The position numbers were made by a program, and so were the translations under genes. DNA of 21,913 nt. Source: SXXH01 sp041165735. Lineage in GTDB: Bacteria; Planctomycetota; UBA1135; GCA-002686595. Positions within the stretch are counted from its first letter, which is position 1; every line of letters begins with the position of its first letter. Positions 14,750 to 21,879 of the stretch are shown piece by piece. The notes beneath the pieces are model-generated. The model did not search any database. It worked only from the letters and a program-made list of their open reading frames with translations, and was not told the origin of the DNA. Where the stretch lies: assembly GCA_046341775.1 (NCBI GenBank), contig JBKDQQ010000206.1:1-21913 (forward strand). Direction: 5' to 3'.

Positions 14750-15748
14750 ATGCTCCGCCCCCTCCCCGCCACCCTCGCCGCGCTCCTGGCCGCCTGCCAA
14801 TCGACGCCCACCGTGCCGCAGGTCGTTCGCGGCCCCGCGCCCACGCGAGTCAACGGCCCGATCGTGCAGCAGTTCCTGTCACCGCGCCCGCGCGCGGCCC
14901 AGACCCAGGAGGCCGGCACGCTCGGGACGTCCGCCTTCAGCTCCTACGCCAGCGTGCACGAGGTGGGGACCGACGGGGTGCAGTCGGCGAGCTTCGATGG
15001 GGAGTTGTGGCGCACGGGCCTGTTCCTGCGCTACGGGATCGACAAGCGCAGCGAGGTCGAGGTCGAGTTGCCGGTCCTGTGGACTTCGTCGGGGTTCCTC
15101 GACGGGCCGATCGAGGTGTGGCATGCGGTCTTCGGGCTCACCAACGGGGGGCGCGAGGATCGGCCGGAGGACGATTGGGAGATGAGGCTCGAGTCCGACG
15201 GGGTCGTGGCCTTCGAGATGGACCCCGACGAGTTCGGGGTGTGCGACATCCCGGTGCTGTGGACCTACCGCCTGTACGAGGAGACGCCGGAGCGTCCGGC
15301 GCTGGCCATGCGCGCCGGACTCGAATTGCCGGTGGGATCGGTCAACCAGGGCTTCGGCAACGGCGGACTCGACGCGTCCATCGGGATCGTCGGGCAGAAG
15401 AGCCGCGGCGATTGGACCTTCCTCGGCGGCGTCGACTACATCGCCGTGTCCACGCCTTCGGGCTTCGAGGACGCGGGCTTGGACGCGCCCGACCGCGTCC
15501 AGGGTTGGTTCTCGTGCGAGTTGCGACACGACGAGCGCACCTCTTGGCTCGCGGCCTTGCGGTACGCGCCTCCCGCCACGCGCGACGTGGAGCTCGACGA
15601 GGTCGGACGATTCAACCTCGACCTCGACCTCGGCGTGGCGTTCGAGCTGACGCGCGACGTCCGCCTCGTGGCGGGCTTCAGCGAGGACGTCTGGACCGGT
15701 TCGGGCGTGGACCTGACCGGTTGGATCGGCGTGTGGTCCGCGCGCTGA
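14750..15748 (+). CDS. Lipoprotein / outer-membrane beta-barrel-like protein (DUF3187-like)
   Basis: 332 aa. A lipoprotein signal peptide ends in the good lipobox LAAC with Cys16 (MLRPLPATLAALLAAC), so the protein is exported and probably lipidated. After a Pro/Gln-rich linker the rest is alternating beta strands with Asp/Gly turns and frequent aromatic residues: GELWRTGLFLRYGIDKRSEVEVELPVLW, AMRAGLELPVGSVNQGFGNGG, WTFLGGVDYIAV, and a last strand LTGWIGVWSAR. This suggests an outer-membrane barrel and resembles the DUF3187 family, whose function is unknown. The ATG at 14750 sits 6 bp after element A, so element A supplies its entire upstream region; the only G-rich tract (GGGG) is 14 nt away and inside the repeat. 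It converges on the M14 gene with a 12-bp gap. Confidence 0.72.
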   Translation: MLRPLPATLAALLAACQSTPTVPQVVRGPAPTRVNGPIVQQFLSPRPRAAQTQEAGTLGTSAFSSYASVHEVGTDGVQSASFDGELWRTGLFLRYGIDKRSEVEVELPVLWTSSGFLDGPIEVWHAVFGLTNGGREDRPEDDWEMRLESDGVVAFEMDPDEFGVCDIPVLWTYRLYEETPERPALAMRAGLELPVGSVNQGFGNGGLDASIGIVGQKSRGDWTFLGGVDYIAVSTPSGFEDAGLDAPDRVQGWFSCELRHDERTSWLAALRYAPPATRDVELDEVGRFNLDLDLGVAFELTRDVRLVAGFSEDVWTGSGVDLTGWIGVWSAR

Positions 15749-15760
15749 CCCGCGCCGCGG

Positions 15761-17539
15761 TCAATCGAGCGGCACGTCGCGCCGCGCATCGCGGGCCTTC
15801 TCGCCGCGCCACCAGATGGTCGCGCGCCGTCCTTCGCCGCGCAGGTAGAAGCGCACGCGCACCTCGCCTCGCCCCGGGATCCCTTGCTCGAGCCGGAGCA
15901 CCGCGGGCTCGCGTTCCGCCAGCTCGATGCGGTCCGGGCGGAAGCGGTCGCCGCGCACGCCCGCGGCCAGCACCTCCACGTCCTTGCCCTCGAGCGAGAT
16001 CGAGTCCATCAGGCCGATCCTGCGCTTGGCGGCCTGCGCGGTGCGCGTCGGGATGGCGCGCTTGTTGCGCACCACCACGTCGAGCGCCTTCAACCCGTCG
16101 CCGAGGTCGAGCAGCTGCGGCTCCTCGATCGACACCTCGGGCATGGCCTCGGCGTGCGCGATGCAGAACAGCGCGTTCCTGTGGAGCATCTCCTCGATCA
16201 GGAAGCTCGGCGGCACGCGTCCCGTGTCCTTGCGCCAACCACCGACCTCCACCGCGCCGTGCACGGGGTGGTCGACCGGGCGCCAATCGACGAAGCCCGC
16301 CCCGGAGAGCAGGTTGTCGTCGAACCAGCGGCGCTGCTTGTCGCCGCCGGCGAGCGGGCCGCTCGCGACCTTGGAGCGCTCGGGATGCATCTGGTCGTCG
16401 TTCCACAACTCGTTCGTGAACGAGATGATCCCGAGCCCCTCGTAGGTCCAAGTCACGAAGCCGCCGTACACCGTGTACAGGTCCTTCCAGATGACCATGT
16501 AGCGGTAGAACGGCAGCATCAGCTCGCCTTCGCGGCCCAGTTCGTCGTACACGCGCACGTCGGCGGGCTCGTACGAGCCGAAGCCTTCCGCCCCGGGGCC
16601 GCGCAGGATCATGCCGCCCATGTTGTGGAAGCTCTGCACGGCGGCGATGCCCGGCTTGGCGGCGATCCACTCGGCGATGGCTCGCGTCTCGGGCCAGTGG
16701 AGCGGGTAGGGGCCCGCACCGCGCTGCACGTGCTCGGGCTCCCACATGGACGGCCACGCGCGGTTCATGTCGTATCCCCCGACGCCGTCCTCGTCCACGC
16801 GGCCATCGCCGTCGTCGTCGAAGCCTTCGGAACCCAAGAGGATCCAATCGCCGCGACGGCCCTCGTCGTTGGGCGGCACGGGGATCATCACGCGCGGGTC
16901 GTCGGGATCGAGGCGATGGGTGCCTTGGCCAGGCATGTGCTTGCGCATCTGCGCGATGTGCCCGTCGCCGTCGAGGTCGTTCGGACCGTCCTCGTCGAGG
17001 CGTCCGTCGTCGTCGTCGTCCGTGGGCATCGCGCCCGTGCGCGACGAACTGGCGTTGTGCGCGTCCTTGAACCAGCGTGCGCGACCGTCGGGGTTGACCA
17101 TCGGCAGGAGATGGAAGCTCGCTCGCTTCAAGAGCGCCGCCACCTCGGGGTTCGACTCCGAGTTCTCCAGCAAGTACCACGCGAGGTAGACGACCGCTTC
17201 CGCGCCTTGCACCTCGTTGCCGTGGATGTTGCCGTCGACCCACATCGCCGGCTTGTCCTCCAGGGGGCCGCTCGACTCGTCGCCCAGGATCCACAACCGC
17301 AGAGGGCGGCCTTCGACCGAGGAGCCGAGGGCGTGCTCGCGCATCAGCTTGGGCCATTGCGCCGCGAGGCGCGCCATCAACGAGTCGATCTCGACGTCGT
17401 CGTAGAAGCGGTTCCACGCGATCTCCACGCGCGGCCTGTAGCCCGTGGGCAACCCGGGGAAGCCCTGCAGGGGCGGACGCGCCTCCTGCGGCCGGGCGGC
17501 GAGCGCGAGCAGTGCGCACGCGAAGGCGTCGATCATCAT
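15761..17539 (-). CDS. Secreted M14-family zinc carboxypeptidase with Asp-rich inserts
   Basis: 592 aa. A signal peptide (MMIDAFACALLALAA) precedes the M14 fold. Zinc ligands are visible: His106 and Glu109 in DGNIHGNEVQG, and His305 in VQSFHNMGG. MVNPDGR (147-153) and DMNRAWP (257-263) are substrate-binding strands, and Glu377 in SFTNELW is the likely general base. Two inserts rich in DxDxDG loops (about 174-194 and 241-252, e.g. DDDGDGRVDEDG) resemble calcium-binding EF-hand/dockerin loops and make the catalytic domain longer than in classical carboxypeptidases. A beta-sandwich C-terminal domain (about 455-592) follows. It probably trims peptides outside the cytoplasm. The ATG at 17539 overlaps the stop of the upstream paralogue (ATGA), so the two are coupled. 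Confidence 0.9.
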   Translation of the reverse strand: MMIDAFACALLALAARPQEARPPLQGFPGLPTGYRPRVEIAWNRFYDDVEIDSLMARLAAQWPKLMREHALGSSVEGRPLRLWILGDESSGPLEDKPAMWVDGNIHGNEVQGAEAVVYLAWYLLENSESNPEVAALLKRASFHLLPMVNPDGRARWFKDAHNASSSRTGAMPTDDDDDGRLDEDGPNDLDGDGHIAQMRKHMPGQGTHRLDPDDPRVMIPVPPNDEGRRGDWILLGSEGFDDDGDGRVDEDGVGGYDMNRAWPSMWEPEHVQRGAGPYPLHWPETRAIAEWIAAKPGIAAVQSFHNMGGMILRGPGAEGFGSYEPADVRVYDELGREGELMLPFYRYMVIWKDLYTVYGGFVTWTYEGLGIISFTNELWNDDQMHPERSKVASGPLAGGDKQRRWFDDNLLSGAGFVDWRPVDHPVHGAVEVGGWRKDTGRVPPSFLIEEMLHRNALFCIAHAEAMPEVSIEEPQLLDLGDGLKALDVVVRNKRAIPTRTAQAAKRRIGLMDSISLEGKDVEVLAAGVRGDRFRPDRIELAEREPAVLRLEQGIPGRGEVRVRFYLRGEGRRATIWWRGEKARDARRDVPLD

Positions 17540-19194
17540 CGTGCTTGCTCCATCTCCACGCGTGTCGCGACGAACTGCGGTCCTTCGATCTCCACCACGA
17601 GGTCCTCGGCGTCGATGCCGCGCACGAGCCAGGTCAACTCGGCCTTGCCGCCGGATCCGTCGAGGTCGACCTGCGCTTCGGCGGGTCCCGCGAGGCGCGT
17701 CGCTTCGGACGGCAGGTCCAGGCGCACGCGCAGCGGACGCACGCCGCCGGTGCGGCGCGCCATGCGGGAGCGCGTCGCGAGCAGCGCGTCGTTGCGCAGC
17801 TCCAACTCCACCTCCAGCAGGCCGGCGCCGAGGTCCTTGGCCGCGAAGCGCGCCACGCGCGGGCGCGGCAGCTCCGCGAGCAGCGCGGCGAGGAAGCGCT
17901 CCTGTTCGACGGCGATGCGCGCGCGATCCGCTTGCGGCGGCTCGACCAGCGCGTAGGGCGCGAAGCCGCCCACTTCGATCCGCCCGAGGTCGGGGTGCTG
18001 GAACGCCCGCCACGGCACGAAGCGCGACGATTCCTTCTCCCGGTCGATCCAACGCAGCCGCTTGGCGTCGTCCCCGGGCTCGGGCAGGTCGGGCGGCGGC
18101 TCGGGCGCGCCCTCGACCCTCGGCGCCTCCGCGTCGAGCGGCATGCTCCACAAGTTGGCGTTGAACGACCACAGTCCGCGCTGCGACTGCACCCACGCCT
18201 GGAACGTGCCGGCGTCGGATCCCGCGCTGCGTCCAGTGAATTTGACAGAAGAGCGCTTCACCAAGAGGGCCATCGCGTCGGCGTCCTCCGCAGGGATGCC
18301 CTCCGATGGCGATGGGCTGCGACGCGGCCACTCGTCGCGCACCTTGGGCCGCTCGGCGCAGTTGTCAAGCTCTCCGTACGCCACGACCGCGACGATCTCG
18401 GGGTGCGCGAGGACGAAGTCGCACAGCGCGCGCGACTCGCGCAAGGAGGTCGGCCACGCGCCGGACTCGAGGTCGTGCTCGCGCCAGCCCTGCGGGAAGT
18501 TGCGGTTGAGCACCACGTCGAGCAGGGGATCCTCGCCCGCGAGCTCGTCGCGATCGCCGTCGCGGCCCTCCGGCATCAAGCGGTGGGTGCCGATCTCGCC
18601 CTTGGACGCGTCCCTCCTGCGCATGGCGCGCGGATCGCGCGGATCGACGAGCCACTCGCCGTCGGGATCGGGCACGCGCATGCGCAGCACCAGCCCGTCG
18701 CCATCGACGTCCCCCGGCGCGTCCTCGCCCTCGGCCCCGTCGCGGTCGTCGTCGCCGCCGCGCGCGATGGCGCGCGTCTCGGCGAGCGGGACCGCGAAGC
18801 GCGCCTCGCAGGCGTCCGGATCGGCGCGCGGCACGATGTACAGCGTGGCTTGCGCCAGCATCCTCCGCGTGTTCGCGTCCTTGCTCGCCAGCAGCCCGCG
18901 CGCCGCCTCGAGCGCGACGCCGCTGGTCCAGGCCAGCGGCCCGTCCAGCCCCGCGACCACGAGCACCGCAGGGCGCCCCGGCTTCAACTCGCCGCGTGCG
19001 ATCCGCACGATGTCCACGCGCCGTCCTGCCGCGGATTCGACCAGCGGCAGGATCGTGGCCTCTCGCGGGTGCTCGCTGGCGAGGCGGGCGCAGGCGGCTT
19101 GCAGCTCGCGCTGGTCGAGCAGGGCGCCGCTGGCCGCGTCCGGAACGGGCGACTGCGGTGGCAGCAGGAGGAACAGGGCCAGGAAGGGGGTCAT
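17536..19194 (-). CDS. M14-like secreted pseudopeptidase (active-site residues lost)
   Basis: 552 aa, paralogous in layout to the gene it overlaps. It has a signal peptide (MTPFLALFLLL), an M14-like fold, Asp-rich inserts (DDDRDGAEGED, DVDGDG, DGDRDE) and a similar C-terminal beta domain. By eye alignment the zinc site is gone: HGNE of the partner is DGPL (Asp84, Leu87), the third ligand His is Gly274 (AYGELDN), and the catalytic Glu in TNELW is Asn347 (NANLW). VPRADPD and LNRNFPQGW keep the shape of VNPDG and MNRAWP. It is probably a non-catalytic partner that binds substrate, metal or the active enzyme. The reading frame is intact, so it is not a pseudogene. The ATG at 19194 lies 19 bp after element B; only a weak AGG is upstream. 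A TAGGCT hexamer sits 8 bp before the ATG. Confidence 0.82.
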   Translation of the reverse strand: MTPFLALFLLLPPQSPVPDAASGALLDQRELQAACARLASEHPREATILPLVESAAGRRVDIVRIARGELKPGRPAVLVVAGLDGPLAWTSGVALEAARGLLASKDANTRRMLAQATLYIVPRADPDACEARFAVPLAETRAIARGGDDDRDGAEGEDAPGDVDGDGLVLRMRVPDPDGEWLVDPRDPRAMRRRDASKGEIGTHRLMPEGRDGDRDELAGEDPLLDVVLNRNFPQGWREHDLESGAWPTSLRESRALCDFVLAHPEIVAVVAYGELDNCAERPKVRDEWPRRSPSPSEGIPAEDADAMALLVKRSSVKFTGRSAGSDAGTFQAWVQSQRGLWSFNANLWSMPLDAEAPRVEGAPEPPPDLPEPGDDAKRLRWIDREKESSRFVPWRAFQHPDLGRIEVGGFAPYALVEPPQADRARIAVEQERFLAALLAELPRPRVARFAAKDLGAGLLEVELELRNDALLATRSRMARRTGGVRPLRVRLDLPSEATRLAGPAEAQVDLDGSGGKAELTWLVRGIDAEDLVVEIEGPQFVATRVEMEQAR

Positions 19195-19213
19195 CGGCGC
19201 AGAGCCTAGCAGC

Positions 19214-19239
19214 GATGCTGGCCCCTTTCATTGTGCGCG
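19214..19239 (+). repeat. Element B left terminal inverted repeat
   Basis: GATGCTGGCCCC, then T-TTC-A, then TTGTGCGCG. It differs from the element A left copy at one position. Confidence 0.9.
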
Positions 19240-19633
19240 CCCGCGGCGACGCGGCACCGCGGGGCGCCCTTGGCGTCGCGTGCGAGCAGCGCGGCGGTTG
19301 CAGCCACGCTGCTCGCATCCGGCCGGGTGGCCCGCACAGGTGCCTTGCTTGCTCGTGGTGGTCCTTGCCTCGGGTGTGGCTCCTGCGCCGCGCGGCTGTT
19401 GGTGGTGGCTCGCGCGGGGGGCTCGCGCTGGTGGGAGGGGGGCCTGCATGCGCCGTCTCGGGGCCGACATGCGCCGCCGCGGTCACGATGCCGCTCGGAA
19501 GGGCCCGCGCCGCGCCCGGCGGGGTCCTGGACCACCGGGCCGAGGGCCGGGCCGGTGCAGGCGCCTTCCCATCTGGAAGGACGTTCGCCGAGACGGGTCC
19601 TGCAGCACCCTGGTGGCGATTCCGCCATCACAT

Positions 19634-19659
19634 CGCGCACAACGAACGGGGCCAGCATC
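19634..19659 (-). repeat. Element B right terminal inverted repeat
   Basis: Read on the minus strand: GATGCTGGCCCC, then G-TTC-G, then TTGTGCGCG. It lies 2 bp beyond the patatin stop codon. Confidence 0.9.
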
Positions 19660-19661
19660 CC

Positions 19662-20798
19662 TCAGCGCGCAAGGAACTCCTCGATCTCCCCCGCCCGCGC
19701 CTCCCCGTCCGCCATCCCCAACTCCACCAAGCGCGACAAGTAGTCGTGCTGGAACATCACCAACGACAGCAGGTCGTTCGAACGCGTCTCCTTGGTGCCG
19801 AGGCCGCGGGTCAGGAAGCGGAAGGCGGGGGGGAGCTTGGGTTCGTGGTCGTTGGCGAGCTTGCCGAGGTCGCGCGAGGGGCGCAGGACGAGGAGGTCGA
19901 TCGGGCGCAGGCCGACGCGTTGGTCGGAGGGGAGGCGCGCGACGAGTTCGTTGGTGCGTTCGAGCTGCAGGGCGTCGCCGTCGAACTGGTCGAGGAAGAT
20001 CGAGTTGAACAGGGCGCCTGCGACCTGCGCGGTGGGCGGGTAGTCCTCGACCATGGGTTGGGAGCGTTCGCCGCGCGTCCGCGTGCAGCGCGTGGAGATG
20101 GCGATGATCTTGGTGGCGCCCAGGTGCACCGCGGGCGAGAGCGGAGCCGTCAGGCGCATGCCGCCATCGCCGTACCAATGCGCGCCCACGCGCACCGCCG
20201 GGAAGAAGATCGGCAGCGAGGCCGAGGCCATGATGTGCTCGACGGTCAAGGTGCAGGGCACGCAGACGCGTTGCGCGCGCTCCCACGGCTTGAACTCGCG
20301 TCCCTGCACCCAGGTCACCGACTCTCCGGTCGAGTAGGAGGCGCCGGTCAACGCCACGGCGCGCAGCTTGCCGGATTCGATGTTCGGCGCGATTCGCTCG
20401 AGCACCCCGCCTTCGCCGCCGACGAGGCTCGCGAGCAGGCCGCGCAGCGGTTGCGTGTCGACGAATCCCTGCGCGGTGCTCGCGCGTCGCGCGCCGCCCG
20501 ACACCAGCTTCAATCCGGTGCGCAGCACGCGCCCCGACAGCGACCACGCGTCGACGCGGAAGATGTTCTCCACCTTCAGCGAGCGCCACAGCTCGACGAG
20601 CTCCTCCATCGTCTGGCCGTACTCGTCGCACGAGGAGGCCATCCACGCCGCGTTGATGGCGCCCGCCGAGACGCCCGCGATGATCGGCACGCGCAGGCGC
20701 GGATGCCGGCGTCCGATGGCGTGCAGCAGCCCCGCCTGGTAGGCGGCGCGCGCACCACCGCCGCTCATCACCACCGCCAGTTGGGCGTCTGCGGACAT
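19662..20798 (-). CDS. Patatin-like phospholipase
   Basis: 378 aa serine acyl hydrolase of the RssA/patatin type, using a Ser-Asp dyad on phospholipids or other acyl esters. The oxyanion-hole motif is SGGGARAAYQAG (12-23), the nucleophile Ser44 lies in AGVSAGAINA (GxSxG), and Asp211 in YGDGGMR completes the dyad. The helix after the nucleophile and ASASLPIFFPAV are typical of the family. The C-terminal third (about 240-378) is helical, charged and unassigned, with no membrane segment, so the protein is probably cytoplasmic or peripheral. ATG 20798 begins just before the first strand; the frame stays open beyond the divergent gene but that part is a shadow. No Shine-Dalgarno is seen. Its stop is 2 bp from element B. 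It diverges from the methyltransferase gene across 36 bp. Confidence 0.92.
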   Translation of the reverse strand: MSADAQLAVVMSGGGARAAYQAGLLHAIGRRHPRLRVPIIAGVSAGAINAAWMASSCDEYGQTMEELVELWRSLKVENIFRVDAWSLSGRVLRTGLKLVSGGARRASTAQGFVDTQPLRGLLASLVGGEGGVLERIAPNIESGKLRAVALTGASYSTGESVTWVQGREFKPWERAQRVCVPCTLTVEHIMASASLPIFFPAVRVGAHWYGDGGMRLTAPLSPAVHLGATKIIAISTRCTRTRGERSQPMVEDYPPTAQVAGALFNSIFLDQFDGDALQLERTNELVARLPSDQRVGLRPIDLLVLRPSRDLGKLANDHEPKLPPAFRFLTRGLGTKETRSNDLLSLVMFQHDYLSRLVELGMADGEARAGEIEEFLAR

Positions 20799-20834
20799 CC
20801 GGCATGAAGGTAGCGGTCCACGCGAGGCGCTACC
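20799..20834. promoter_or_regulatory. Compact divergent promoter with inverted repeat, patatin / methyltransferase
   Basis: The 36 bp between the two ATGs contain a perfect 7-bp inverted repeat, GGTAGCG (20809-20815) and CGCTACC (20828-20834), with 12 bp between. Each arm offers TAGCG as a -10-like hexamer for its own direction. A GAGG at 20824-20827 is a well-spaced ribosome site for the methyltransferase. The repeat could equally be an operator for one shared regulator. Confidence 0.4.
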
Positions 20835-21851
20835 ATGCCGACCACCATGGAGACGCGGGAAGCGACCATCGCCGGGAAGCGTGCGAGCGGCGCGACGCTG
20901 GAGCTCGCCTGCCCGCTGTGCGGCCCGTGCGGCAGCGAGCCGCGCCTGGAGCTCTCGCGCGCGGGCCGCGCCTGGCGCCTGCGGCGCTGCAACTACTGCA
21001 ACCTCGTCTTCTTGGCCGAGAGGCCGCGCGCGTGGCGCGAGGAGGCGGCCTCCCGGCCCGCGCCCGGCGTGCCGTCCTCCAGCGCGCTCGCCGAGGCGCG
21101 CGGCGACGTGGAGGCCGCGCGGGCCGTCGGGCTGGGCGAGCCGCGGCGCGTGCTGCTGGCTGGCGGCGACCCGGCGGCGCTCGATCCGTGGCGCGCGACC
21201 TGGCCCGCGCTCGACGCGCGGGTCGCCAGCGACGACCCGCGCGTCGGCGAGGCTGCGCGCGCGCGCGGCCTGCCGGTCGTGGAGGCGCGCCTCGAGGATC
21301 TCGCCGGCCCGGCGGGCGAACGCCTGCGCGAGCACGGCTCCTTCGACGCCATCGTGTGCCCCGACGCGCTCGACGAGCGCGACGATCCGCGCGCCAGCCT
21401 CGCCGCGCTGCGTTCGCTGGCGCGCGACGGCGCCGTGCTCGTCGTGCGCGGCGTGGACTGCGGCGGAGCGCAGGAGCGCCGCTTCCGCCACGGCGCGTGG
21501 CACGCCTACGAGCCGCCGCGGCGAGCCCACCTGTTCAACCCGTTCAACCTCGCGCGGCTCGCCGGCGGCGAGGGCTTCGACAAGAAGCTGGTGCAGGCGC
21601 TGCCGGACGCGCCGGGCTGGATCCGCTCGTGGCGCGCGGAGTTGGCGTCGCGCGGCGCGGCGGCCGACGTCGTCGAGCTCCTGCGCGACGACCATCCGGT
21701 GCTGCTCGCGTGGTTCGGCTTCCTCGATCGGCGCGCGGCGCGCCGCGGTCGGCGCACGAGTCGCTTGCGTCTCGTGGCGGCGGCGCGTCCGGGGCCCGCG
21801 CCGGGCGCGGGCAACTCGTTCGCGCCCGCGGCCCGCGCGCCGGCGCGTTGA
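20835..21851 (+). CDS. SAM-dependent methyltransferase-like protein with N-terminal zinc-ribbon
   Basis: 338 aa. The N-terminus has a zinc-ribbon-like cysteine set: CPLCGPC (26, 29, 32) and RCNYC (52, 55). From about 100 onward the order of elements resembles class I methyltransferases of the Methyltransf_23 type: RVLLAGGD (105-112) as strand 1, SFDAIVCPDALDERDDPRASLAALRSLARDG as strand 4 with the following helix, and GAVLVVRGVD as strand 5, then a segment with HLFNPFNLARLAGGEGF. The usual glycine-rich SAM loop (DxGxGxG) is weak here, so SAM binding is uncertain. The tail is Ala/Pro/Arg-rich and disordered. The substrate is unknown; similar zinc-ribbon methyltransferases act on sugars or small molecules. 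The ATG at 20835 has GAGG 7 nt upstream. The stop codon is part of the terminator hairpin. Confidence 0.72.
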   Translation: MPTTMETREATIAGKRASGATLELACPLCGPCGSEPRLELSRAGRAWRLRRCNYCNLVFLAERPRAWREEAASRPAPGVPSSSALAEARGDVEAARAVGLGEPRRVLLAGGDPAALDPWRATWPALDARVASDDPRVGEAARARGLPVVEARLEDLAGPAGERLREHGSFDAIVCPDALDERDDPRASLAALRSLARDGAVLVVRGVDCGGAQERRFRHGAWHAYEPPRRAHLFNPFNLARLAGGEGFDKKLVQALPDAPGWIRSWRAELASRGAAADVVELLRDDHPVLLAWFGFLDRRAARRGRRTSRLRLVAAARPGPAPGAGNSFAPAARAPAR

Positions 21852-21879
21852 AAAGTCGCATCCTGGATGCGACTTTTCA
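21849..21879. terminator. Bidirectional hairpin containing two convergent stop codons
   Basis: A perfect inverted repeat with 15-nt arms (TGAAAAGTCGCATCC and its complement) around a single T. The first three bases are the TGA of the plus-strand gene, and the mirrored TGA (21879-21877, minus) closes a minus-strand frame. The arms end in AAAAG/CTTTT, so a T-rich run follows the GC core in both directions, as in a bidirectional intrinsic terminator. Confidence 0.78.

Larger units (their letters stand above)
19214..19659. mobile_element. Element B: 446-bp TIR-bounded non-coding element
   Basis: Bounded by the same 26-bp inverted repeat as element A (19214-19239 and 19634-19659; the two copies differ at two positions). 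It fills the gap between the patatin stop (19662) and the M14-like start (19194). The interior has strong secondary structure: an 11-bp perfect stem TGCGAGCAGCG (19281-19291) / CGCTGCTCGCA (19307-19317), CCTTCC-CATCT-GGAAGG, and TGGCG-ATTC-CGCCA (19614-19627) just inside the right repeat, mirroring element A. A G/T-rich tract (about 19340-19410) looks weakly similar to 14365-14425 of A. Frames running through the element are Arg/Pro/Ala-rich with no family features. No target duplication is seen. Confidence 0.7.

Noticed and set aside
15884..17956. Long plus-strand frame opposite the M14 genes
   Set aside because: Antisense shadow with no recognisable domain; it crosses the ATGA junction of two real genes.
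19206..19658. 150-aa minus-strand frame opening at the ATG of the element B right repeat (MLAPFVVR...)
   Set aside because: All four repeats contain an ATG and can read MLAP, but the continuations in A and B are not alike and are low-complexity. I treat these as products of the repeat sequence, not genes.
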